Assembly (NCBI RefSeq): GCF_001612965.1
Contig: NZ_BDBL01000033.1
Coordinates: 38,756-102,755, forward strand
From: Nocardia kruczakiae NBRC 101016
Lineage (GTDB): Bacteria > Actinomycetota > Actinomycetes > Mycobacteriales > Mycobacteriaceae
Direction of reading: 5' to 3'
DNA: 64,000 nt
The notes under the pieces are model-generated. The model was given only the letters and a program-made list of their open reading frames with translations. It ran no database searches and was not told where the DNA came from. The number at the start of each line of letters is the position of its first letter. Within the stretch, counting starts at the first letter, position 1. A program made the translations under genes and the position numbers. Positions 8,385-16,970 of this stretch are shown piece after piece.

Positions 8385-9755
8385 TCACCGCGTATACGAG
8401 GACAGGAACAATGCCTCCGCCAGCGCCACATGCTCGATCTCGCTGGGATCGACACTCTCGTTCGGGGCGTGGATGAGGCATTTCGGCTCCTCGACGCCGA
8501 GCAGCATGATCTCGGCGTCGGGATAGGTCTCGGCGAACACGTTGCACAGCGGAATCGAACCGCCCTGCCCCTGGGTGGTGGCGGTGCGGCCGTAAGCGGC
8601 GGCGAAGGCGTCCTCCATCGACAGCCGCGCCGGGCCGCCGGTCCCGGACCGGAACGGCGCACCGGTGCCCTCGGTCTCGACCCGAACGCGCGCACCCCAC
8701 GGCGTATGCGATTCCAGATGGGCGGTAAGGGCTTTCAAGGCCGGAGCCGGATCGACCCCGGGCGGGATCCGCAGATTCAATCGGGCCCGCGCGCTCGGCT
8801 GGACGGCCGCGGCCGATCCCACCACCGGCGGCACATCGATGCCCAGCACGGTCAGGGCCGGGCGCGCCCAGAGCATGTCCGAGATACTGCCGCTGCCCAG
8901 CACCTGCACACCGTCGAGGACGCCGGCATCGACCCGGAACTGTTCGACCGGATACTGCGCGCCGTCCCAGACCTGATCGGCCGCCAACCCGTCCACCGTG
9001 GTGTTGCCGTGTTCGTCCCGCAGCGTCGCGAGGACCCGGATCAGGGCGGCGACGGCATCCGGAGCCGCTCCGCCGAACATGCCGGAATGCAGAGGGCCGG
9101 AAAGGGTTTCGACGGTGACGAGTACGTTCACGTTTCCGCGCAGGGTTTGGGTGAAGGTCGGCACGCCCGCCGCGAAATTACCGCAGTCACCGATCAGCAG
9201 TGCGTCGGCGCGCAGCAGGTCCGCGTGCCGCGGAACGAATTCCTCCAGACCGCCGGTGCCCTGCTCCTCGGAGCCCTCGCAGACCAGCGTGATGCCGACC
9301 GGATAACCCTTGTCTCCCAGTGTGTTCCGCAGGGCCCGCAGGGCGGTCAGATGGACGACGATATTGCCCTTGCAGTCGGCCGCGCCGCGCCCGTACCAGC
9401 GGCCGTCGCGCTCGGTGAGCTCCCACACCGGCGTCTCCCAGGCGGCCTCGTCCACCGGTGGCTGCACGTCGTAGTGGCTGTACAGCAGCACCGTGGGAGC
9501 GCCGGGCGGAGCCGGATACCGGGCCACGACCGCCTCGCTACCGTCGGGCGTCTCGTGCAGGCCGACGTCGGCGAGGCCGAGGCCGGCGAAGGCGTCGGCG
9601 ACCCATTGCGCCGCCCGATGACACTCTTCCGGCGGAAACTGCCGCGCATCGGCCACGGACCGATACGAAACCAACTGGGCCAGATCGGCTTTCGCCTGCG
9701 GCATCAAGGCGCGCACCTGCTCGCGCAGGGCCGCCGTCCGAGATTCGTCGGTCAT
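8385..9755 (-). CDS. M20 family metallopeptidase (dipeptidase)
   Basis: The 456-aa enzyme has M20 landmarks: YSHYDVQPP (first His/Asp zinc ligands), GRGAADCKGN (bridging Asp), and EGSEEQGTGGLEE (catalytic base and zinc ligand Glu). An insertion dimerisation domain follows, then a C-terminal His in IHAPNESV. The M20 dipeptidase/carnosinase-like subgroup cleaves dipeptides or similar amides in the cytosol. It starts at ATG 9755 and is divergent from the glutamate decarboxylase gene. No signal peptide is seen. Confidence 0.9.
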   Translation of the reverse strand: MTDESRTAALREQVRALMPQAKADLAQLVSYRSVADARQFPPEECHRAAQWVADAFAGLGLADVGLHETPDGSEAVVARYPAPPGAPTVLLYSHYDVQPPVDEAAWETPVWELTERDGRWYGRGAADCKGNIVVHLTALRALRNTLGDKGYPVGITLVCEGSEEQGTGGLEEFVPRHADLLRADALLIGDCGNFAAGVPTFTQTLRGNVNVLVTVETLSGPLHSGMFGGAAPDAVAALIRVLATLRDEHGNTTVDGLAADQVWDGAQYPVEQFRVDAGVLDGVQVLGSGSISDMLWARPALTVLGIDVPPVVGSAAAVQPSARARLNLRIPPGVDPAPALKALTAHLESHTPWGARVRVETEGTGAPFRSGTGGPARLSMEDAFAAAYGRTATTQGQGGSIPLCNVFAETYPDAEIMLLGVEEPKCLIHAPNESVDPSEIEHVALAEALFLSSYTR

Positions 9756-9916
9756 GTACCCAACCTAACCCCGTTCCGGGATCGGCCGCATCGGCGCCGG
9801 GCGCGGCGCGGGCCGGAATTCGCCCGATTCGCCCCTGGCGTTCGCGACCGTCCGGCAACCGCAGCGGGCATGATGAGGAAGAGCTCGACCGCGATCCGAC
9901 CACCGGAGAGGACGAG

Positions 9917-11362
9917 ATGTCTGCATCATCGGAATCCGACGACCTGTTCGCGATGCCCGATCTGGATCGCGGCGCACCCAAACACCACTTTCCGCGCCGC
10001 GAGATGCCGGGCCCGGAGGCCTATCAGATCGTGCACGACGAGCTGATGGTCGACGGCGTGTCGCGGATGAATCTGGCCACCTTCTGCACCACCTGGATCG
10101 ACGACAACGCCCGGCGGCTGATGGCGCAGAGCCTGGCGAAGAACATCGTCGACAAGGACGAATATCCGCAGACCGCCGAACTCGAGCGGCGGTGCGTGCG
10201 CATGGTGGCCGACCTGTGGCACTGCCCCGATCCCGGTTCGACCCGCGGCACCTCCACCATCGGGTCCAGTGAGGCGGCGATGCTCGGCGGGCTGGCCGCG
10301 AAGACGCGCTGGCGCAAGAACGGCGGCCAGGGCGTCCCCAACTTCGTCTGCGGCCCGGTGCAGGTGTGCTGGGAGAAGTTCGCGCGCTATTTCGACGTCG
10401 AGATCCGGCAGGTGCCGTTGCGCGGGAACCGGTACACGCTGGAGCCCGATGATATTGCCGCACACTGTGATTCGAATACGATCATGGTCGTCGCGACGAT
10501 GGGCCAGACCTTCACCGGACTGTTCGAGGACGTCGCCGCGATGAGCGCGGCCCTCGACGATCTGGAGGCCCGCACCGGCCTGGACATCCCGCTACACGTC
10601 GACGCCGCCAGTGGTGGATTCCTCGCGCCGTTCACCGCGCCGGATCTGGTGTGGGACTTCCGGCTGGCGCGGGTGAAGTCGATCAACGCCTCCGGGCACA
10701 AGACCGGCCTGGCCCCGCTGGGCGCCGGTTGGGCGCTCTGGCGCACGGCCGCCGACCTCCCGGACGAACTCGTCTTCAACGTCGACTACCTCGGCGGCAG
10801 TATGGCCACCTTGAATCTGAACTTCTCCCGACCCGGCGGCCAGGCGATCACCCAGTACTACGACTTCATCCGGCTCGGCCGCACGGGGTACACCCGGCTG
10901 CAGTCGGCGATCTACCGCGTCGCCGAACATCTGGCCCACGGACTCACCGAGACCGGGCTGTTCGAGATGATCCACGACGGCACCCCCACCCGCGGCATCA
11001 GCGCGGTGTCGTGGCGGCTGCGCGAGGACCCCGGCTTCAATCTGTACGACCTGTCGGAACGGCTGCGCTCGCGCGGCTGGCTGATCGCCGCCTATCCGCT
11101 GCCCGCCGACCGGCAGAACGAGACGATCATGCGCGCGGTCGTGCGGCACGGCTTCACCCACGATATGGCCGATCTGCTGCTGGCCGATATCGACCGTTGT
11201 ATCGACCAGCTGAAGAAGCATCCGCTGTCCACCTCACTCACCCGCAAGGAGGCCGGCGGCTTCACCCACGACGCCACCGCCGCGGTATCGGACGAGGCGA
11301 TCGTCACCGCGGTGCGGGACACACGGCGCGCGGCCGGCGAGGACCCGGCCGACGTCCGCTGA
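9917..11362 (+). CDS. gadB: Glutamate decarboxylase
   Basis: The 481-aa PLP enzyme converts L-glutamate to GABA and CO2, consuming a proton. Family landmarks are HHFPRREM near residue 25, the WHCP and GTSTIGSSEA block (residues 101-120), Asp229 in HVDAASGG, and Lys262 in SINASGHKTG as the PLP Schiff-base residue. Length and order match bacterial GadB (about 466). ATG 9917 is preceded by GGAGAGGAC. No GadC antiporter or acid-stress regulator is nearby, so a role in acid resistance is possible but not shown. It converges on a DUF2334 gene 13 bp away. Confidence 0.93.
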   Translation: MSASSESDDLFAMPDLDRGAPKHHFPRREMPGPEAYQIVHDELMVDGVSRMNLATFCTTWIDDNARRLMAQSLAKNIVDKDEYPQTAELERRCVRMVADLWHCPDPGSTRGTSTIGSSEAAMLGGLAAKTRWRKNGGQGVPNFVCGPVQVCWEKFARYFDVEIRQVPLRGNRYTLEPDDIAAHCDSNTIMVVATMGQTFTGLFEDVAAMSAALDDLEARTGLDIPLHVDAASGGFLAPFTAPDLVWDFRLARVKSINASGHKTGLAPLGAGWALWRTAADLPDELVFNVDYLGGSMATLNLNFSRPGGQAITQYYDFIRLGRTGYTRLQSAIYRVAEHLAHGLTETGLFEMIHDGTPTRGISAVSWRLREDPGFNLYDLSERLRSRGWLIAAYPLPADRQNETIMRAVVRHGFTHDMADLLLADIDRCIDQLKKHPLSTSLTRKEAGGFTHDATAAVSDEAIVTAVRDTRRAAGEDPADVR

Positions 11363-11374
11363 GATCGAGCCTGC

Positions 11375-12094
11375 TCACGCCGCGTGCGGCAGGGCGTACG
11401 GCTCCCACCGGTAGACGTCCGGAACCGCTTCGTGGAACAACGCCAGATCGACCGCGTCCAGCATGGCCTGATGCGGTCCGGGCCGGGACAGCTGCGCGGC
11501 CGAGACGGCCAGTCGCAGCGTTCCGCCGCGCCGCGCGATGCGGGCCGCGCTCATGATCAGTGCGTGGCACCACCACGGTTCGGCCCGGAACCCCTCACCG
11601 ACGCCGTGCACCCAGCAGCGTTGCGCCGTATCCCGTTCCAGATCGTGGATGGCGGTCAACCCCAGCGCCAGCCGGAAGCCGACCTCGGGCAGGGCTGCGA
11701 CGGCGCCCTCGGAGGCCGTCCAGCGCGGTGCCGCGAACAGCCGGGTGCGCAGGCCGATCTGTTCCATCACCCGGTCGGCGGCGGTGAGGCGCAGGCGCGC
11801 CTCGTGGGTGGGCAGTGCGGCGAATTCGGCGCGGCGACGTTTGGTCGCGGCCTGGTCGTAGCCGTGCAGCACGATCGCGTCACCCGCGGCACGCCGATCC
11901 CGCAGCCACTGCTGGGTCCGCGGATCCTCGGTGAGCCGGTATTTCCCCTTCAACCGCGGCGCCACCAGCAGCGACAGCCGTACCCCGCGGCCGTCCATCT
12001 CGGCCGCGAAGGCACGCGCCTGGTCCAGTGTGGTGTCGCGAATACCCGACACCGAGACGATCAGCTGCCCGAACCCCCGGTCGTTGCCGCTCAT
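11375..12094 (-). CDS. DUF2334 / polysaccharide-deacetylase-like protein
   Basis: The 239-aa product starts GFGQLIVSVSGIRDTTLDQA and continues through RGVRLSLLVAPRLKG, the beta/alpha-barrel beginning of DUF2334 proteins, which are distant relatives of polysaccharide deacetylases. A conserved LHGYDQ (His in the would-be metal motif), FAAPRWTAS and a C-terminal HEAVPDVYRW are present. No signal peptide is visible, so it is probably cytosolic. The reaction is unknown for this family. It lies 106 bp downstream of the oligopeptidase gene on the same strand. Confidence 0.7.
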   Translation of the reverse strand: MSGNDRGFGQLIVSVSGIRDTTLDQARAFAAEMDGRGVRLSLLVAPRLKGKYRLTEDPRTQQWLRDRRAAGDAIVLHGYDQAATKRRRAEFAALPTHEARLRLTAADRVMEQIGLRTRLFAAPRWTASEGAVAALPEVGFRLALGLTAIHDLERDTAQRCWVHGVGEGFRAEPWWCHALIMSAARIARRGGTLRLAVSAAQLSRPGPHQAMLDAVDLALFHEAVPDVYRWEPYALPHAA

Positions 12095-12199
12095 GCCTCC
12101 ACTGTGCGCGCGGCAGGTGTCGGCCCCGTGCAGCCGAAGTGACGCCCCGACGAATTCCCGGCGCGGGCACCCGGCCGCACGGCCCGGCCGAAACCGTCC

Positions 12200-14377
12200 T
12201 CAGCCGACCTCGCCGAGACCGACCCGGTCGAGCACCCAGGCGTATTCGAAGGCGACTTCCTTCCACTTCTCGTAGCGGCCGCTGACGCCACCGTGCCCGG
12301 CGCTCATCTCGGTCTTCAGCAGGAGCTGGGCATCGCCGGTCTTCGTGGCCCGCAGCGCGGCGACCCACTTCGCGGGCTCCACGTAGAGCACCCGGGTGTC
12401 GTTGATGCTGGTGATCGCCAGGATCGCCGGATAGTCCACGGCCGCCACGTTCTCGTACGGCGAATAGGACTTCATATAGGCGTAGACCTCCGGATCCTCC
12501 AGCGGATTGCCCCACTCGTCCCATTCGATGACCGTCAGCGGCAGCGACGGGTCCAGGATCGAGGTGAGCGGATCCACGAACGGCACGTTGGCGAGGATGC
12601 CCGCGAACAGTTCGGGCGCCAGATTGGCCACCGCACCCATCAGCAGCCCACCCGCACTGCCACCGTCGGCCACCATCACCTGCGGCGTGGTGACGGCGGT
12701 GTCGACGAGATGGCGTGCGCAGGAGACGAAATCGGTGAAGGTGTTCTTCTTGGTGAGCGTCTTGCCGTTCTCGTACCACAGCCGGCCCATCTCGCCACCG
12801 CCGCGCACATGAGCGACCGCGAACACCATGCCGCGGTCGAGCAGCGACAGCCGCGACACCGAGAAACCGGGGTCGATACTGGCCTCGTAGGAGCCGTATC
12901 CGTAGAGCAGCAACGGTTTCGGGCCCGAACCCTCACTGTCGCGGCGGCGCACCACCGAGATCGGAATCCGGGTGCCGTCCGCCGCGGTCGCCCAATCCCG
13001 GTGCTGCACATAGTCGTCCGGGTCGTAGCCGCCGAGCACCTGCTGCTGTTTGCGCAGCATCAGTTCACCGGTGGCGGGCACGTAGTCGAAGACCTGCATC
13101 GGGGTGATGAACGAGGTCACGCCCAGCCGCAGCGTCGGCTGCGCCCATTCCGGATTGGAGCCCACGCCGGCGGAGAACAGTTCCAGGCCGAATTCCAGCT
13201 CGCGCAGTTCGCCGTAGCCCTCGGAAGTCAACGGCCACACCGCGACTCGCGGCAGCGCCTCGCGCCGGTACGAGAGGACGAGATGATCGCGGAAGCAGTC
13301 GACGTCCTCGAGCCGCACATCGTCGCGATGGCCGATGAGCATGGTCATCGCCGCCGGATCGTCCACCGGCGCCTCGGTGAGGACGAAATTCTCGGCCTTC
13401 ACGCCGTCGACCACATCGTTGTGCAGGATGAGCAGCCGGTCCTGCCCGCCGATCACCGCGTGTTCGGCCGAATACTCCACGCCCTCGCGGCGCGGCAGCA
13501 GCACCCGGAACTCACCCTCCGGATCGTCGGATTCGAGAATCCAGCCCTCGGTGGTGATCTTCGACCCGACCCAGATCATCAGGTACTTCTCGGAGCGGGT
13601 GGCCCCGATGCTGACCCAGTAGCGCTCGTCGGGCTCGTGGAACACCGTGACGTCCTCGGTCTTCGCGGTGCCGAGGCGGTGGCGCCACACGGTGTCGGGC
13701 CGCCAGGATTCGTCGACGGTCTGATAGAAGACGTGGGTTCCGTCCAGCGACCAGGTCGCCCCGGGCGCGGTGCCGGGGATCTCGTCGCCGAGCAGTTCGC
13801 CGCTGCGTAGATCCTTGAACCGCAGCACATACCGCTCGTCACCGACCGTGTCGGTGGAATAGGCCAGCAGGGTGCCGTCGTGGCTGATCGAATAGGCCCC
13901 GAGGGCGAAGAAGTCGTGCCCCTCGGCCAGCACGTTGCTGTCGAGCAGAATCTCCTCACCGGGGATCTCGATGTCGACCTCGAGTTGCGGCGGGGTCCAG
14001 TCGTCGCGATCGGCGATCGGGCAGCGGCAGTGCACGCCGTACTGCTTGCCTTCGAAGCTGCGCGAGTAGTACCAGTAGTCGCCCAGCCGCGCCGGAACCG
14101 ACATATCGGTCTCCTGAGTGCGCGATTTGATCTCGTCGAAGATCCGCGCGCGCAGGGGCGCCAGGTGGGCGGTCTGGGCGTCGGTGTAGGCGTTCTCGGC
14201 CTCGAGATGGGCGATGACCTCGGGATCGTCCTTGTCCCGCAGCCACTCGTAGAAATCGACGAAGGTGTCACCGTGATGGGTGCGTTCGGCCGGGACCTTC
14301 TTGGCCACCGGCGGGGTCACCGCCGCCGCGTCGTCGCCGGCGTTCTGGATGGTTCCGGTACCACTGTCGAGAGCCAT
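12200..14377 (-). CDS. ptrB: Oligopeptidase B (S9A prolyl-oligopeptidase family)
   Basis: The 725-aa protein has an N-terminal beta-propeller (about 30-440), which acts as a size filter, and a C-terminal alpha/beta-hydrolase domain. The catalytic triad can be read as Ser574 in DGGSAGG, Asp660 in NDTRVLYVEP and His695 in SAGHGGVSG. Oligopeptidase B cleaves short peptides after basic residues in the cytosol. ATG 14377 is chosen; a GTG three codons upstream is also in frame. A stem-loop separates it from the small gene upstream. The equivalent M. tuberculosis gene is split into ptrBa and ptrBb; here it is intact. Confidence 0.92.
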   Translation of the reverse strand: MALDSGTGTIQNAGDDAAAVTPPVAKKVPAERTHHGDTFVDFYEWLRDKDDPEVIAHLEAENAYTDAQTAHLAPLRARIFDEIKSRTQETDMSVPARLGDYWYYSRSFEGKQYGVHCRCPIADRDDWTPPQLEVDIEIPGEEILLDSNVLAEGHDFFALGAYSISHDGTLLAYSTDTVGDERYVLRFKDLRSGELLGDEIPGTAPGATWSLDGTHVFYQTVDESWRPDTVWRHRLGTAKTEDVTVFHEPDERYWVSIGATRSEKYLMIWVGSKITTEGWILESDDPEGEFRVLLPRREGVEYSAEHAVIGGQDRLLILHNDVVDGVKAENFVLTEAPVDDPAAMTMLIGHRDDVRLEDVDCFRDHLVLSYRREALPRVAVWPLTSEGYGELRELEFGLELFSAGVGSNPEWAQPTLRLGVTSFITPMQVFDYVPATGELMLRKQQQVLGGYDPDDYVQHRDWATAADGTRIPISVVRRRDSEGSGPKPLLLYGYGSYEASIDPGFSVSRLSLLDRGMVFAVAHVRGGGEMGRLWYENGKTLTKKNTFTDFVSCARHLVDTAVTTPQVMVADGGSAGGLLMGAVANLAPELFAGILANVPFVDPLTSILDPSLPLTVIEWDEWGNPLEDPEVYAYMKSYSPYENVAAVDYPAILAITSINDTRVLYVEPAKWVAALRATKTGDAQLLLKTEMSAGHGGVSGRYEKWKEVAFEYAWVLDRVGLGEVG

Positions 14378-14412
14378 GGTGACCACCGTAATCGCGGTGG
14401 CCCGGTCGGGGT

Positions 14413-14462
14413 GCGCACCCCCACGCCCGCCGACCCGAGCAGATCGGCGAGAGTGGGGGCGC
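14413..14462 (-). terminator. Imperfect long hairpin between a small gene and ptrB
   Basis: GCGCACCCCCAC and CGCCGA on the left pair with TCGGCG and GTGGGGGCGC on the right, with short internal mismatches and a 10-nt apical loop. It begins 14 bp past the stop of the minus-strand gene ending at 14477 and lies 35 bp upstream of ptrB. That suits a terminator for the first gene or a control element for ptrB. There is no clear U-tract. Confidence 0.45.
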
Positions 14463-14476
14463 GAACTCGGCCCGCG

Positions 14477-14701
14477 CTACCCCAGGCCGGTGGTCCGCGG
14501 TGCGGGCCGGCGCAGGTCACGCCCGTTGCCGCGGGCCGAACGACGAGATTCCATCAGGAAGAACAGTGCGGCTTTGCGGCGCGGGCATTGGTCGGTGGGA
14601 CAGCTGCTGTGACTGTGCAGGATGTTGTGTGCCTGCTCGACGGTGAGGTGCCGGGGCACCACCGCGCAACTGTCGAAGACGGGTGCCATGCGGTGCTCCA
14701 T
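14477..14701 (-). CDS. Small cysteine-containing protein of unknown function
   Basis: This 74-aa protein is not recognised. It begins MEHRMAPVFDSCAVVPRHLT. A central segment VEQAHNILHSHSSCPTDQCP has a Cys-X5-Cys pair followed by a basic, hydrophobic helix (RRKAALFFLMESRR). It might bind metal or nucleic acid, but that is conjecture. The frame is open further upstream to 14845; ATG 14701 is preferred because AAGGGACGACAAGG stands just before it. A hairpin follows the stop. Codon use looks like the neighbours. Confidence 0.5.
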   Translation of the reverse strand: MEHRMAPVFDSCAVVPRHLTVEQAHNILHSHSSCPTDQCPRRKAALFFLMESRRSARGNGRDLRRPAPRTTGLG

Positions 14702-15000
14702 CCTTGTCGTCCCTTCAGTGCGGCAGGGCACGCCCTCTCGGTCTCTTGACCAGTCGACGCCCTCCAACTGCCACAGTGCATGGGGTTTCCGATCAGGTTG
14801 CGGCGTAAACCAGCGGTGTTGCCGGGACGGGTGGACGAATCTCACATTCCGCAGGTCGGCATATCGGTGTGATTCCGGCCATGCCCGTACGCGCGGATTC
14901 GGAAACGACGCCGGTGCGGCGGCTCGCGACCGCTTACGCTCGGGGACGGCAGCGCCCGTGCGGATTCCGGCGGGCGATCACATCGATGCAGGAGCACAGG

Positions 15001-15225
15001 TTGGAAGCGAAGAATCGCGAGATCGAACCCGGGGCGGTCTGGCAGCGCAGCGGCGACGGGGAGGGCGGTGTCGAGGTGGCCTTCCTGGCCAGCGGCAATA
15101 TCGGGCTGCGCGATGCCAAGAATCCTGATGGGCCGGCGCTGATCTTCACTCCCGGCGAGTGGCGGGCGTTCGTCGCCGGTGCCAAGGACGGCGAATTCAA
15201 CCGCCCGGGCGCCCAGCCGCACTGA
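15001..15225 (+). CDS. DUF397 domain protein
   Basis: The 74-aa protein contains the DUF397 core: EVAFLASGNIGLRDAKNPDG, then LIFTPGEWRAFVAGAKDGEF. DUF397 proteins are small, abundant in filamentous actinomycetes, and commonly accompany an XRE-type regulator (BldB/WhiJ-like systems). No such regulator is adjacent here. The TTG start at 15001 is preferred because AGGAG sits six bases upstream (14990-14994). An in-frame ATG at 14986 lacks a recognisable ribosome binding site. Confidence 0.75.
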   Translation: MEAKNREIEPGAVWQRSGDGEGGVEVAFLASGNIGLRDAKNPDGPALIFTPGEWRAFVAGAKDGEFNRPGAQPH

Positions 15226-15291
15226 ACCGAGCCCTGCAGGAATCCGGTCGCGCCCACCGTCGCGGGCCCGCGCCGATCGGACGCCCGGCGA

Positions 15292-16251
15292 TCAGGCCCC
15301 GATCGCCGCGCCGACGGTCGGCCAGGACGCGTGCAGATAGTCCTGCCAGTACGACCAGGAATGTGTCCCGACCGGGTTGTGATCGACCCGGGCCGGAATG
15401 CGCATACCGCGCAGTCGCTGTTCGAAGGCGGTGACGCAGACGCCCACGCCGGCCTCGATCGGCCCGCCCAGGACGATGTTCTCCGGCAGCTGCGGTTTGA
15501 TCTCGGTCTCGTGCGGACCGGGGATACCGGTGCCGGTGGACAGGTAGACAGTCTTGCCGCGCAGCCGATCCGCCAGCAGCGCCGGATCGTGGGCACCCCA
15601 CTCCGGACTTCCCGGCGCACCCCACATATCGAACGGATTGCCGCCGCGGTTGGCGATCGAGAACATGATCGCCCCCTGCGCGATACCCAGATCCGGGCAC
15701 GCACTGTAGCCCGCCACAGCCTCGTACAGCTCCGGATGGCGAACGGCCAGAACGAACGCCGCGATTCCGCCCATCGACAGGCCGCCGATCGCGTTCACGC
15801 CGTTGCCGGAGAAGGTGGCGTCGATGATCGGCGGAAGTTCGCGCGTCAGGAACGTCTCCCACCGATAGCGGCCGAAATGCGGATCGTCGCGCTGCCAGTC
15901 GGTGTAATAGCTCGCCTGCCCGCCGATCGGCAGGACGACATTGACGTTCTTGCCGTGGAAGAAGGGTTCGGCATCGGTGGCGTTGGTCCAGGTGCTCTGC
16001 TGCACACCGGGATCGAGCCCGTCGAGCAGATAGTACGAGGGCCGCGAACCCCCGCCCGCCGGATGCAGCACCTGGACCTGCACGGTGCGTCCCATGGCTG
16101 GAGAGTCGATGAACAGCGCCGTCCGGGTCGGGCTCATATCGTTTTCTCCGACCACTCGCGCCGCCGATGCGCGTGGCTGTGGGCCCATCCAGGGACCGAA
16201 GACGCCCAGTCCGACTGTCAGCACAACCGCAGCAACGAGTGAACGTCGCAT
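15292..16251 (-). CDS. Exported esterase of the antigen 85 / mycolyltransferase family
   Basis: The 319-aa protein has a typical signal peptide (MRRSLVAAVVLTVGLGVFGP, cleavage likely after ASA near residue 30). An alpha/beta-hydrolase domain follows with a GGQASYYTDW block similar to antigen 85, the nucleophile elbow GLSMGG, and His in GTHSWSYW near the C-terminus. Antigen 85 proteins move mycolates between trehalose lipids and arabinogalactan in the envelope; simpler relatives are carboxylesterases. Which activity applies is not resolvable by eye. The start is ATG 16251, where the signal peptide begins; an in-frame upstream start would add nine poorly fitting residues. Confidence 0.82.
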   Translation of the reverse strand: MRRSLVAAVVLTVGLGVFGPWMGPQPRASAARVVGENDMSPTRTALFIDSPAMGRTVQVQVLHPAGGGSRPSYYLLDGLDPGVQQSTWTNATDAEPFFHGKNVNVVLPIGGQASYYTDWQRDDPHFGRYRWETFLTRELPPIIDATFSGNGVNAIGGLSMGGIAAFVLAVRHPELYEAVAGYSACPDLGIAQGAIMFSIANRGGNPFDMWGAPGSPEWGAHDPALLADRLRGKTVYLSTGTGIPGPHETEIKPQLPENIVLGGPIEAGVGVCVTAFEQRLRGMRIPARVDHNPVGTHSWSYWQDYLHASWPTVGAAIGA

Positions 16252-16368
16252 GTCCCCACCTCCGTCGACCCACCACAACTGCTACTTAAAGTAACGCACA
16301 CTGTGGTGGCGTGCGAAGCTTCGACCTCCTGGCGTTTCCTCAGCAAACCGCCCGGTCCGCACCACGAC

Positions 16369-16839
16369 TCAGGTGAGCCACCACTTTCCGTCCGGTCCGC
16401 TCGCGGCATTCGGTTGCGCCCGCCCGGCAGCGCCCCGGATCGATGCGGCCAGATAGTCCAGGTCCGCACGCGGCGGAGTCGTCGCGCGATTGCGCAGCCC
16501 GAAGCCGTCGCCGGGCGTGCGCGGAATGACGTGCAGATGGACGTGGAAGACCTCCTGCCCGGCCGTAACACCATCTGCGAGAAAGAGATTCACCCCGTCG
16601 CAGCGCACCTCGGACTCTCGCAGCGCGGCCGCCAAGCGCTGCGCGACCTGAAAGAGCTTGCCGCCGATCACCGGATCGAGTTCGGCCAGGCTCCGCGCCG
16701 GCACCTTCGGAATCACCAGCAGATGACCGGGCGTCATGGGACGGATGTCCATGAACGCGAGAACGTCGTCGTCCTCGTAGACCTTCGACGAGGGCGCCCG
16801 CCCGGCGACGATATCGGCGAAAATCGTATAGGGGTCCAT
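16369..16839 (-). CDS. HIT family hydrolase (histidine triad)
   Basis: The 156-aa protein begins MDPYTIFADIVAGRAPSSKV, the standard HIT start. It has GHLLVIPKVPARSLAEL and the histidine triad EVFHVHLHVIPR (His-X-His-X-His). HIT enzymes hydrolyse nucleoside phosphoramidates or dinucleotides. The frame is open far upstream into purB, but the fold begins at ATG 16839, 131 bp below the purB stop. A C-terminal tail after the triad (about 45 residues) is longer than in minimal HIT proteins. A second HIT gene lies at 23098. Confidence 0.9.
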   Translation of the reverse strand: MDPYTIFADIVAGRAPSSKVYEDDDVLAFMDIRPMTPGHLLVIPKVPARSLAELDPVIGGKLFQVAQRLAAALRESEVRCDGVNLFLADGVTAGQEVFHVHLHVIPRTPGDGFGLRNRATTPPRADLDYLAASIRGAAGRAQPNAASGPDGKWWLT

Positions 16840-16970
16840 ATCCGGCAACCCTAGTCGGCGATTTCGCCTGCGCCGCCGCACCATTCGCACGGCGCCGAGC
16901 ACGCGCGACACCACCGCGCGCACGGCGGCGCCGGGCGGATTCGGTGCCGCGACCACCGGGCCGGTGGCGA

